Origin: Acorus gramineus
Taxonomy: Eukaryota > Streptophyta > Magnoliopsida > Acorales > Acoraceae
DNA: 64,000 bases
Assembly: GCA_030737835.1 (NCBI GenBank)
Contig: CM060852.1
Coordinates: 11,391,603-11,455,602 of the forward strand
Direction: 5' to 3'
Notes under the pieces: generated by a model
What the model was told of the DNA's origin: nothing
The model's database searches: none
The model's input: only the letters and a program-made list of their open reading frames with translations
Shown here: positions 49,501 to 61,557 of the stretch, piece by piece
Position numbering within the stretch: position 1 is the first letter of the stretch
Layout of the letters: each line of letters opens with the position of its first letter
Program-made: the position numbers and the translations under genes

Positions 49501-51464
49501 ACATGCAAACTCCACCATTTGCAAGCATGTGACATCCACAAATTGTGTTAACCTAAGCTGGCATGGTTGTTGGATGTGTGAGGTCCAGGACTAGGGAGAA
49601 CACTCAGAGACAGATAAGTAAGGAAGTCATTAGACCTCTGACCTCTTTAAATGCATCTCATTTTCGATCTCCAGCAGTCAACAGTTATTTAGAAAACCCA
49701 GAGATTTTTTTTTGTGTGAGAAGAAGAAGAAGAAAAAGGTATAAGAGCAGTGCAACCTTATTAAAAATAAAAGATGCCCTCAAATGAAAGGACACGAGGG
49801 ATCTCCATAAAAGGATAAAAGAAAGAAAGGAAAGACAAATATAGAAGATAGAACATCAATATGGAAGGGGAACCCCATCCCATCCACAAGGCATCAATTC
49901 ACCTCTTGAACTAATGATTGCCGGATTATACACTCCAAGGATCATTTAACCCAATCCCTAAGGATGGAGGATATCATTTCCAAGTGTTTTCCACATAAAC
50001 CTCTTTTGTTGGAAAATACATTCATTGTGGCTGATCCAAAAGCTCCAACACACTGCATAAGGGACTAGCCGTTGGAATTTAGTGAGGTTCGTCCGATTAT
50101 CTTTCTTGGATGTAACCAAATATTGTGACCAACAAAAGTCCTAGGAGAAAATGGCAATTATCCAAATATGACAACATTGTGTATATATATTTATACAAAG
50201 TTGCAAAAAATAGTAGAGTTGGCTAATTAATTTTCATTCTCGATATTCAATTAACTTTTCCACGAATTTCAATGAAGTTACCTTGTGACTGAGCAATCCA
50301 AAAAGCTGTGATGGCTAATCAATGAATGAAGTGTAGGAGACATATTATGTAAATCCTAGTGAATTCAGATGTGTACCTTAACCGAATCTCCTCTGTGGGT
50401 ACCTCCTTGACATCATCTGCAGTTGTAACCAAGAAAGGCAATGCACCTTTTATGGAATTCAATACTTGAACATGCTCTGCAGCGACCTGCAAAATGAAGG
50501 TGACTGCTATTGGTCTCTCTGGTAAGGAACCCCACTCTACATTTTTTCCATTAATTTTTTATTCATATTAAAAAAAGGATCAGATTCGATGTTATAAATG
50601 TGTCAGTAAACTTAAATTCTTAGAGGCCCTTTACCATGTACCCTTCTCTCAGCTACAACCCATAGTTTTAAAAATAAAATGTTAGTGCAGTTGAAAATTG
50701 AAAATTGAAAATTTTCAAAATTGTGTGACATATCTGTGTGTGCCGCATCTCATTCACAATTAACAAAAGAACTGCACAACACAGGAGCCGTTCCTTACCT
50801 CTATAGAGCCCGTTTTCATCTTCTTGTTCACAGACTCGGACGGACGCAACCGAACAACACCTTCAACAGCCACCACATATTCAAGCCTCAGCTTTGTCAC
50901 AGCAAGGTGGGCATCCGGGTACTGATCAGGAAGTGTCGTTATCTGCTCAACATGATCAAATCAAGCATGAAAACTAAAGACCCATCAGAGTACATGTGTA
51001 ATGATTTGATCCAATGACGATACGGTAGAAAGAGAGAGGGGGAGGGGAGCACTAACCTGAACAATGCCGGTATGGTCTCTGAGGTTAAGGAAGGTGAGAC
51101 CGCCATGGATCCTGTGGAGAGCGACCCACCCACACAGCCTGACACGACTCCCGACGTCCCCCTCGCACAGCTTCCCACAATGAGCCGTCCTGCTCACCCA
51201 GTCCAGGGAACCGCTTAGAGCGATGGAGGGGGGGCTCGTCTCCGAAACTAGGGTTTCCTTGGACAACGTAGACGAAGCGTCCGCAGCGGCGGCGGCGGCG
51301 GCAGAAGAAGACGACGAAGAGGATGAGGAGACCGAAGAAGAAGAGACGGTGAAGATTGTTGTCCGATAGGGTTTCGGCTTGAGCAAGCGAGGGAGGGATT
51401 GGTAGGGTTTCGATCGGAAGAAACAGAGGCAGACGGAAGGGGAAGCTCTGAGTAACACAGACAT
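40566..51464 (-). CDS. Aspartyl-tRNA synthetase, chloroplast/mitochondrial (one exon not found)
   Basis: Class II synthetase charging tRNA-Asp in organelles. Exons found, minus order: 51464-51057, 50942-50799, 50486-50377, 48278-48207, 46873-46782, 46185-46065, 45963-45841, 45354-45159, 45053-44866, 44600-44529, 43481-43383, 43033-42953, 42027-41970, 40735-40566. The N-terminus is a Ser/Ala-rich transit peptide containing a GGC-repeat polyalanine run. The OB-fold anticodon domain follows ([20 protein letters not shown]). Then come [20 protein letters not shown], motif 2 ([20 protein letters not shown]), the bacterial-type GAD insert (exons 8-10) and motif 3 ([12 protein letters not shown]). 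The exon expected between 50377 and 48278, encoding the LDLRR segment and motif 1 helix (about 112 bases by phase), could not be found. Exon 3 ends two bases into a codon while the next found exon starts on a codon boundary, so splicing them directly would break the frame. The rest is intact. Confidence 0.85.
41140..41235. other. Low-complexity GAA/GC-rich patch in the last AspRS intron
   Basis: The last intron (41969-40736, 1.2 kb) holds a TTCTTCTTCT run and a short GC-rich patch (CGTCGGGGCGGGAGGG). No gene. The other AspRS introns above 1 kb (46781-45964 excepted: 48206-46874 and 50376-48279) are AT-rich; only the last named holds an element, the LINE fragment. Confidence 0.4.
49705..50135 (-). 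mobile_element. LINE (non-LTR retrotransposon) 3' fragment
   Basis: On the minus strand about 50084-49964 one frame reads [20 protein letters not shown], then [14 protein letters not shown] and a stop. This is the pattern (IPxAxCWxxWxxRNxxIF) of the tail of the zinc-binding region after the reverse transcriptase of plant LINEs. Sequence continues to an A-rich tract on the minus strand (T run at 49706-49713), which may be the poly(A) end. The 5' border is unclear. It lies in the AspRS intron where an exon is missing, in the same orientation as the gene. Confidence 0.5.
51279..51301. repeat. GCG trinucleotide run coding for polyalanine
   Basis: Tandem GCGGCGGCG in the plus strand within exon 1 of AspRS. 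On the coding strand it is read as an alanine run after a serine run, inside the proposed transit peptide. Confidence 0.8.
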
Positions 51465-51479
51465 GGCTTGTGATAATGT

Positions 51480-52430
51480 GTTATTTGTCTTCTCTACCCA
51501 CTCTTATCGCTTTTATTACTAGTGAGGGTTTTGGGTTTGGAAGGCGTTGTTTTGTGTCCGTTCGAGGAGAGAGAGGTCCATTGACTTCAATTTCACGCAA
51601 TTGCACGTTCGTAGGATCCATCCCACTCGTATGATATCCTGGATTGGGTCCGCATTCCCGTTATGGGTCGTGGCCTAACCGTATTAGCACATATAACCTG
51701 ATAATCTTAATAAACCCATCATAAATTCGTAATATATATATATTAAAATTATAATTACACAATTCCATGTGTTTCTATATATTTCTTTTTATTGCCTCTT
51801 CTCTTTTCTCTCCCTCCTCCTCCATCAATTGTTCGGAGTCAAGATCAATTCATTAATATCGAACTGCATTATCATATAAATCGAATTACATAACTAATTG
51901 TTAAGTACAAGTCTCACTATCTTATTGGATATTAATGGTACAAATCAAACCCAAACATGATTGAATATAATAAGAGAGTGAGACTTATACCCAATAATCG
52001 ACCATGCAATTCAAAACTAATGACATTGACTAAAACCATTCCTCACCGGTTCCAGACTTGTACACCACCACCATTTCTCCGTTGTCACACTCCACCACCT
52101 TTTATTTTCGTTGGGTTGATGAAAATGGTTTTTCATGTATATGATTGATTGATGAGATTAATGAGTTTCATATCATGAAATTGGATTTGATGTTTTTTTT
52201 TTTTTTGGTTGGTGGATTTAATGAAAGGGATTAGCAAGGATGATCGCTCTCGTTAAAAAACTGGCCAGACGGGGTGTGCAACCAAAGTCCTAGAATCGGT
52301 GCTGACATGTCCAAGTCAATATTGTAGTTGTTACCCTCACATCCCACCACCTTTGATCTATTATATTTTTCTCCCGCCTCGTATCTAGGCTAATAGGGGG
52401 CACCCACCCCCATGAAATCAGAACACCACC
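51480..52430. other. AspRS upstream region and intergenic DNA
   Basis: This is the promoter side of the minus-strand AspRS gene, followed by AT-rich DNA. No convincing TATA box or open frame was seen. Confidence 0.5.
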
Positions 52431-52439
52431 CCTATTAAA

Positions 52440-53060
52440 AAAAAAAAAAAAATTGAATCATATGAAACAGAGAAAACCCAACCCACCCCTTCTTGTCACC
52501 TTCCTCGAAACTCTCCCGCAATCCAAACGCCACCACCACCTGCAAGAAGAGCTGCCCCTCTGATGCCCCCTTCTCCTCCCCCTCCCTCCTCTCCTCCACC
52601 CTCCCCTTCAAAACCCCTGTCACCCTTACCGCCCTCTTCCCACCTCGGACGAGGGGACGGCGAGGTCAGAGCGTGGCGTCGCGAAGGCGGGCGATGGCGG
52701 CGGTGGTGATGGCAGACTCAGAGGAGGGGATAAAAGCTTCGTGAGTGTCGAGGGTGTCAATGGCGCGGCGGGTGTCGGAGTCGCAGGAGCTCAGGGAGGA
52801 GTCGAGGGTTTGGGAACGGAGGGTTAGGGTTTAGTCGAGGGAGGCAAAGTGGGAGGTGAGGGCGGAGTTGAGACATGTGAGGTTGGTGAGGAGGGTCTTT
52901 TGGGTGTTGATTTCTTCGAAGAAGCGGCGGACGTCATCGGAGATGGTGATGGTGGAAGAGAGGAGAAGGAAGAAGAAATGAAAAATATGAGAAAGGAGGG
53001 GTGGGTTCAGGGTTTGTGTGTGATATATATATACAGGGGTGGGTTTGCAGTTCATAAGTT
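52440..53060 (-). pseudogene. FRIGIDA-like protein pseudogene (N-terminal part)
   Basis: The minus strand encodes DDVRRFFEEINTQKTLLTNL and LNSALTSHFASLD, a stop (TAA, 52831-52833), then in the same frame TLTLRSQTLDSSLSSCDSDT, RRAIDTLDTHEAFIPSSESA and ATIARLRDATL-like sequence to another stop near 52673. A shifted frame farther on reads EGQLFLQVVVAFGLRESFEE, like the QLFLQLVxxFGI segment of FRIGIDA-family proteins. FRIGIDA-like proteins are coiled-coil scaffold factors related to the flowering regulator FRIGIDA. Here the N-terminal coiled coil is followed at once by a piece of the central domain, with in-frame stops, a frame change and no C-terminal part. It is therefore called a broken copy. 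A T-run and AT-rich DNA bound it at 52435, where a retrocopy poly(A) might sit. Confidence 0.6.
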
Positions 53061-53170
53061 TTGAATGGGGTGGATCGTCTAACGGGGTGGGATTGAAAAA
53101 AAGGGTAAAATAACCGTCCCCATAGGCTAATATATACTATATTAAAAAAATGTAAAGAATATTTTTTTTT

Positions 53171-53441
53171 GAGTTTTTTATTTTTAAGTTCTCATAAACC
53201 ATCATATTTAGTGATCGATTCCTCATTTCTTCATATTTGAATTTTAGTCATCAGATTTAAAGAATAATTCATTTTTAGTTCCTGAAATGATCTATCAATC
53301 AATTTTTTAGTTTTCTTTTTAATCCCTGATGAGGACTAAACAAGAATTATCCTTTAAATCTGGGAACTAAAACCTAAATACGAAGAAGTGAGAGATTGAT
53401 CACTAAATATGATGGTTTGTGGGACTTAAAAATAAAAAATC
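53171..53441. mobile_element. Foldback MITE (hairpin about 270 bp)
   Basis: The left arm, with AAACCATCATATTTAGTGATC, and the right arm, with GATCACTAAATATGATGG, are inverse copies over about 115 bases each, folding about position 53315. The ends are TTTTTTATTTTTAAGT and its inverse. The flanks are T-rich, so no target duplication can be fixed. No coding capacity. Confidence 0.65.
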
Positions 53442-53900
53442 TTTTTTTTTTCATTTATGCAAATATATATTTCATTAAATAAACATACATTTATAAAATA
53501 AGACTGCAAAACTAATTATAGGAATAACCATCTCTAATATTTTTCATTTAAAATAGTTCATGACTATTGATGACATTTTATACATCTTAGAGGATCATTA
53601 TCTCCTTTGATTACCTAATAGTTGTGCGTTGATACTGTACATATTCAGTGGAGAGAATGAATATATGCTATACCATCAATTCCTTTTGTCCCATCCGGCT
53701 TTATCAAAGCCATGGTTTGTGTGTGGATCAATGCTGACCCAATGGTTTGTACTAGCATGCTAGGGTGCGATCTTGTAGTCCCTCAATCAGGGGTCGAAAA
53801 AAATAAAATCATGTTGTTGACTCTTCTGGTGTGATTTTTGGGGTGCGTATATGCTACCCGGCAAAACATATTGTTCTCAAACATTTGAAAATTGTTAAAG

Positions 53901-54364
53901 GTTTTCACTGTCTCCATACAAGACTTTAATCAAATGATAAACATGCATGATAGTATTACAAAATCTGCCTTGATAACATTATTTCAAACTATAAGTGAAG
54001 ACGTTTTGTAGTATGATGAGATGAGATGAGATGAGTACAAGTCAATCTGATGTTCTCTCCAAATCGTTGTTTCAAAGTTGTGTGTGTGAAACCTAGACTA
54101 ACTTACAACGACATACCCAAGACTTTCCACTGCTTCCACATGGGACTTTAATCAAACAAGCACACATGACTTGAGAGCACTACAAAATCAGCGTTAATGA
54201 AAATTTGTTTCAAACTATAAGTGAAGCCGTCTTTATAATTTATAGATCACAGTATATGATATGAGAGGAGATGAATACGAATACAAGTCGATCTTATGTT
54301 GTCTTCGTATCATCGTTTTCAAAGGTTGTGTGTGAAACCTAGACTAACCTACAACGACATCCCC
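53901..54364. repeat. Two-copy tandem repeat of about 220-240 bp
   Basis: Copy 1 (53901-54117) and copy 2 (54121-54364) share in order GACTTTAATCAAA, CTACAAAATC-like, TTTCAAACTATAAGTGAAG, a GATGAGATGAG block, ACAAGTC(A/G)ATCT, and GTGTGTGAAACCTAGACTAA followed by ACAACGACAT. It lies directly 3' of the SMI1/KNR4-like gene (stop at 54424). Confidence 0.75.
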
Positions 54365-54423
54365 GCCAATCATACCCCCGTTTTGACTTTGACTCTTGGC
54401 CTTTTGTCCTCTTTTTACTATAG

Positions 54424-55404
54424 TCAGAGTTCGACCGAGATGTCATCGCGGGTCCAGTCCGCCTGCCACGTCACCTGCCTCAACGGTTCGGAAGGCCTGG
54501 AAGGGCCGTGGAACCCCATCGCGTACGCCACATCCTCCCTCCTCCACCCCGCACGGAGCATCGCAAGCGACATGAGCCTCAAATGCAACCGCACGCTCCC
54601 CTGGTCCTTGAGAACCACAGCCGTCCGATCCGACACCCCCTCCTCATCCGAGCCGTCCATCCTCAACATCTCCCTCACCTCCCCCTCCGTCCACCCGCCC
54701 TCCCTCAACCTCCACTCGCCCTCCTCCAGACACCCCTCCAGAGCGCCACGTGTCCCACCCCCATCCCTCCACCTGTCGCGATCGCTGCAGTTCATCAAGT
54801 CGGACCAGAACACGATCTCCCTTGCCGAGGTCGCGGCCCACGCCGGCGCCTCGATCGCCGAGGAATCGCCGATCTCGATCACTCCCCGCTGGAAGAAATC
54901 GGCGAGGTCGAATCCGGCGCACCTCACATCGCCGCCTCGGATGAAGAAGACCGGGTTCCCGGCGAGTCTCGGCTCGGACGCGACGTAGCAGTGGCGATAT
55001 ATAGGGACGAGTTTCGGCGCGGACTCGAACGCGTCCCGCGCGACTGCCAGAGCCTCCTCGGCGCACTCGGGTCTCGGTCCCCATGATTGGCACCAGAGCC
55101 TCCCTTTGGAAACCTCTCTGGAGAGGGCGAAGAAGGGGAGGTCGACGAGGATCTTGAGCTGTTTCAGCGAGGAAGACCTCCAGTCGGGGAAGCCGGGGCC
55201 GACGGGGAGGCCCTCGCGGAGAATCGATCGAAGGTCGGGAGGGAAGAAAAATCCGAGAAGGGATTCGATGTGAGAGAACTCGGAGTCGGAGAGGCCCTCG
55301 GAGACGTGGAACTTGCACGAGATGCGGAGGTGGTCGATGACGGACTTGGCGTAGGCCGCGTAGGAGAAGCACGCGCGGCTGGGCTTCGTCTCTTCTTCCG
55401 CCAT
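54424..55404 (-). CDS. SMI1/KNR4-like domain protein, uncharacterised
   Basis: An intronless 326-residue protein with strongly GC-rich coding sequence in AT-rich surroundings. The N-terminal half has the SMI1/KNR4-like pattern: GLSDSEFSHIESLLGFFFPP then DLRSILREGLPVGPGFPDWR, where a helix and the F-PPDLR-hL--G core mark the fold. The middle has LVPIYRHCYVASEPRLAGNP followed by a GGDVRCAGFDLADFF segment. The C-terminal half is rich in Arg/Glu/Gly and ends with a conserved-looking RLMSLAMLRAGWRREDVAYA block. No signal peptide or membrane helix. SMI1/KNR4 domains in yeast link to cell-wall synthesis and elsewhere occur in immunity and toxin systems; in plants the role of this family is not known to me. 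Overlapping frames on both strands are GC-rich shadows. Confidence 0.8.
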   Translation of the reverse strand: MAEEETKPSRACFSYAAYAKSVIDHLRISCKFHVSEGLSDSEFSHIESLLGFFFPPDLRSILREGLPVGPGFPDWRSSSLKQLKILVDLPFFALSREVSKGRLWCQSWGPRPECAEEALAVARDAFESAPKLVPIYRHCYVASEPRLAGNPVFFIRGGDVRCAGFDLADFFQRGVIEIGDSSAIEAPAWAATSAREIVFWSDLMNCSDRDRWRDGGGTRGALEGCLEEGEWRLREGGWTEGEVREMLRMDGSDEEGVSDRTAVVLKDQGSVRLHLRLMSLAMLRAGWRREDVAYAMGFHGPSRPSEPLRQVTWQADWTRDDISVEL

Positions 55405-55409
55405 TTGTG

Positions 55410-56505
55410 CGCGCGTTTTCTAACGCGTAGATTTGGAAAATTTGAAATTGAGGTGAGTTTGAATGGGTTGAGCGAAGGCCAGGGAATATCTTGTTCTCTA
55501 TTGCTATTGTACTATCTCGCTTTTATAGTTCGCTCCATTACTAACTACCGCCTTTGTAGAGTTGTTGATTGGGGGACAGGTGCAGACCATCAATTACGTA
55601 ACATCGATGCACCAGAGTCCCTTTCTTTTTTTTTTTTCTATATATATTTGTATTTTATTTGACTCAGCTAAAACTACCACGTCATTATATATAACATCGT
55701 ATGATTGTAAATAAATTTATTTTATCTAAATGTGATGATTTTACTAATGTAGCAACCCTATAATAAAAGTTATATAAAATACAAATATATATAAAAATAA
55801 ACAGATCATCTCAACCCGAACATTTGAGTGAAATTTTAGAATGGTTAAGAGGACCAACAAACACGCTAGAGGGGTGTGTAAGGGGTGTAAACAGGGGCGG
55901 AACTACAACTATGCTTGGCCGGGCTCTGATTGTGATTATTTCTACTATCATTCGGTCATAATTATCCCTAATTACTATCCATGATCATGACTGATTATTC
56001 TCTATCATACCAGCTTGTACATGACTACACGATTAATTATTGCTTTATATAGGGTAATTAATCCAACCATGATCTTCTCATAGATTCTATGATTGTTTAC
56101 ATTGAAATTTTTTTTTACTGAAAATATCGACTCAGATTTGATAATATCGACTCAGATTTGATAATAGATGATTTATATTCTCTAAAGGATCGTAAACACA
56201 GTTTCAATAACGTATTTTTTGAAGAAAAAAAAACTTAATATTTTATCTATTTTTGTATTTTTTTGCATATCTATGATAAAATTTACTAAAAATGAATTAT
56301 AAACTCGTTTGATTTATATATAAAATTTAAATTATTGATTAGATTTTGAGTTCATTTCAACCCCTCCTAATAAAAAAATCCTGGTTCCCCCTGGGTGCAA
56401 ACAAAGACAAATTGTAATCGGGTTTATTTGATCGGGTAGAATTTCGGGTTATTATAAGAGCCGGGTCGAATCGGTGCCCATGACTATTGCTAGCTAGTCC
56501 ACAGA
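55410..56505. other. Intergenic between two divergent genes, no further gene seen
   Basis: Shared upstream DNA of the minus-strand SMI1/KNR4-like gene and the plus-strand S29 gene. It is mostly AT-rich. A 22-base direct repeat containing ATATCGACTCAGATTTGATA occurs at about 56125-56166. Confidence 0.5.
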
Positions 56506-56510
56506 AGTAG

Positions 56511-56635
56511 TGGGCCCTTCAAAGAACAGCGGAAGTTGTGGATTCTTTTTCCGCCGTTGGATTGGTGTTCCCCAATTATTGGACGGCAGATCCCTTCTAT
56601 CTTCAAGAGGGTCAACAGTCGCCGCACTATATATA
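56511..56635 (+). promoter_or_regulatory. S29 promoter: site II motif and TATA box
   Basis: TGGGCC (56511-56516) is a site II element and TATATATA (56628-56635) a TATA box about 94 bases before the ATG. With the telo box at 56671 this is the known arrangement for plant ribosomal protein genes, where site II and telo boxes drive expression in dividing cells. Confidence 0.6.
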
Positions 56636-56670
56636 CGAAATTTAGAGAGGGTTTGTGAAGCATAGCAAAA

Positions 56671-56679
56671 TTAGGGTTT
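56671..56679 (+). promoter_or_regulatory. Telo box in the S29 leader
   Basis: TTAGGGTTT, the inverse of AAACCCTAA, lies about 50 bases before the start codon in the expected 5' UTR. Confidence 0.6.
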
Positions 56680-56728
56680 TCGTTGCGTCGGCGATTTGTA
56701 GTCGGTGTTTCTTCTCTCGACAGCTAGA

Positions 56729-59231
<2,503 letters not shown>

Positions 59232-59239
59232 GCAGAGGA

Positions 59240-60500
59240 AGCAGCAGGCTATGGAGGAAAGATGATGAGGAGTTGATGGCGTTTTCCCCCCTTTTTTCAA
59301 GATAGGTTTTTTTAAGAGTGATAATATGTTGGTTGGTCTAGTTTTGTCAGGATGAGGATCTTCAATATTTTCATCCGATATTGGATATTATGTCTCGGTT
59401 AGCTAATGTTGAATTGGAAGATTGTTATTTAAAATTAAATTTGGAATTGAATATTATGGAATCAACCGATTGTATCAGTGCTTAAAAGCTTTCCGGCCGA
59501 ACGCTTTTTAGCATGATTTTGTTCAGACGGCCTCTGAGGCTTTTGAAAAGTTCGACAGACAAATAATGATGAATGTTTGGAATCAATTTTTGTTGTTTGT
59601 TTGAGTATAATAAATAAATATTGTTACTTATTATGCTAGATAAATATGGAATAAGGTGCTATAATTATTCTAGGAACCCATTCGGATTGATTTATTTTGT
59701 TGAATAAACTACTTAAATAATCTTTTCACATTTTATAATTTTGTGCACAACTTATTAATAGCCAAATAAATAATAAAAGCTTTTTTTTTTTTTTTTAACA
59801 ACCAATAAATGCAACAAAGCCGAAAATGATTTATTCAACTAATATATATAATTATCAATCCATAATAACTGGGGATTTATCCAGAGAGTACAACAGAAGG
59901 TTTGATGGATAGACAAATGCGTTAGTGTGTGACACCCTACCCACTCGACATACGGTCTTGTATGGCTGAGGTCAATCAGGCTTTTAGTTTTGACAATGTA
60001 CACAATGTAAACAGTGGTTTTGTTAATACAACTATAAGTATATGAGCCCTCACATGGCCTTTTCACAAAAAAAAAAGAAAAAAAAAGGGATTTATGATAT
60101 TGAGAAGAGTGCTGTTACACCAAGTTTTTATTTCAGTCCTATATACATCGATAAAAAATTAATAAAATATATACTCACATTAAAGAGATATATATCTAGA
60201 TAAGAATATTTAATATTTTCTATAAATACATAAATGCAATTTATTGGAGCATATGTTTTATTTTTTATAAAAACATATATCTTATTAAATTAAAAATTAT
60301 ATTATTTTTAAAAAATTTAAAATATGTGAAGACTGAAATTAAGACTGATGAAATGGTTTTACTTAACATTTTGCTTTCAAGAATCAATTAATTTATGATT
60401 TTGAGGTTTCTCATAGACAGCCTGTTTTTCTGGGTCATTTGGACCAAAAGGTTATTTTTTTTTTTCATTTTTAATAAAGAGTAAATGTATATTTGATAGA
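59240..60500. other. S29 3' flank and AT-rich intergenic DNA
   Basis: Likely S29 3' UTR to about 59640, then AT-rich DNA with long T runs. No gene or delimitable element. Confidence 0.5.
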
Positions 60501-60534
60501 CAGCTTGTGTTGTTTCCTTGTCCAGCTTGACAAA

Positions 60535-61442
60535 TGAAGAAGATATATCTCGTGACTCTCATCATTTAATTCCCATGAGACATCAAAAGTGTGTTTTTTT
60601 TTGCCAGGGATTCGAATACTGCACTTCCTCATTTACTTTGTTTGACACCCTTTTTTTTTTTTCTTTTTCTTTTTTCTGTTCATCTGAAAAAGACACTGCT
60701 TTGGAGGATCTCTCCCCCGCCCCGCCCTTTTCTGTGTGTTTACGTAGAAGAAATAAAAAAGGGCATCTTGGTTAGTCGGTTTTAACCCGACCTCTAATCT
60801 TTGATTGGGTATTATATGTCTCCATTAGCCACATCGAATAGAAAAGATTGTTATTTTGATTTGAATATTGTTTATCAAAACTATCATAGTAGGGAATCAA
60901 AAGATCCTGTCAGGCTTCAATAACTTTTAAACCCATTGTTGTTTAGCATGACTTCATCAAGGGGAGAAAACAAATGCATACATTAATAAAAAAAAATGAA
61001 TGTGTCATTATGTCTTTAGAAAAAAAATGAATGTGTCATTAGAGTCGGATTGTTTTGTTTCTGAATACTTGGAAATTGATTTTTTAATGAAGAATAAATG
61101 TATATTTTTTATGAAGCAGTGATAGACCGGCAACTCAATAGCACTGTCGTGTCTTCAATTTTTTTGAACAACTTTTATTGTCGCATGTTTATTTCCATCT
61201 TTGGCGCGAAAAACAAAGAAGATATATGGTTTATTTTATTTTATTTCTTATAGTTGGGATCGCATCATTTATTACTCATGAAACATGGAAAGTGTGTTTT
61301 TTTTTAATTACAGTTCCATTTCAATCAGAAAAAAGCCTCCTTTTCTTCTTCTTCTCCATCAAGGAATCGAATACTGCATCCCCATGTACTTTGTCTGACG
61401 CCCTCCTTTTCTGTTCATCTGAAAAAGACAGGGCTTTGAAGA

Positions 61443-61456
<14 letters not shown>
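60535..61456. repeat. Duplicated block upstream of the DCL gene
   Basis: Segments 60535-60725 and 61213-61456 share in order AAGAAGATATAT, CATCATTTA, CATGA(G/A)ACAT, AAGTGTGTTTTTTTTT, ATCGAATACTGCA-like, TACTTTGT(T/C)TGAC and TTCTGTTCATCTGAAAAAGA. The offset is about 700 bases. A smaller direct repeat, AAAATGAATGTGTCATTA, occurs twice between them (60992 and 61025). Confidence 0.7.
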
Positions 61457-61473
<17 letters not shown>

Positions 61474-61476
61474 TGT
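61443..61476. repeat. (CT)n(GT)n microsatellite in the DCL leader
   Basis: A CT run followed directly by a GT run, about 80 bases before the start codon. Confidence 0.9.
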
Positions 61477-61557
61477 TTAAGTAGGAGAACCAAACAATGG
61501 CCTCTTAGTTTTATCACTCCAACCTGTCATTGCATTGTTTCTTCAGCAAGGATAGCC

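Noticed and set aside
49570..49620. Minus-strand [11 protein letters not shown] as another candidate for the missing AspRS exon
   Set aside because: Stops closely follow and none of the downstream RHxVVKLIRRYLE pattern is present.
54296..55372. Several long frames on both strands over the SMI1/KNR4-like gene
   Set aside because: GC-rich coding DNA lacks stops in other frames; only the 326-residue frame has recognisable conserved blocks.
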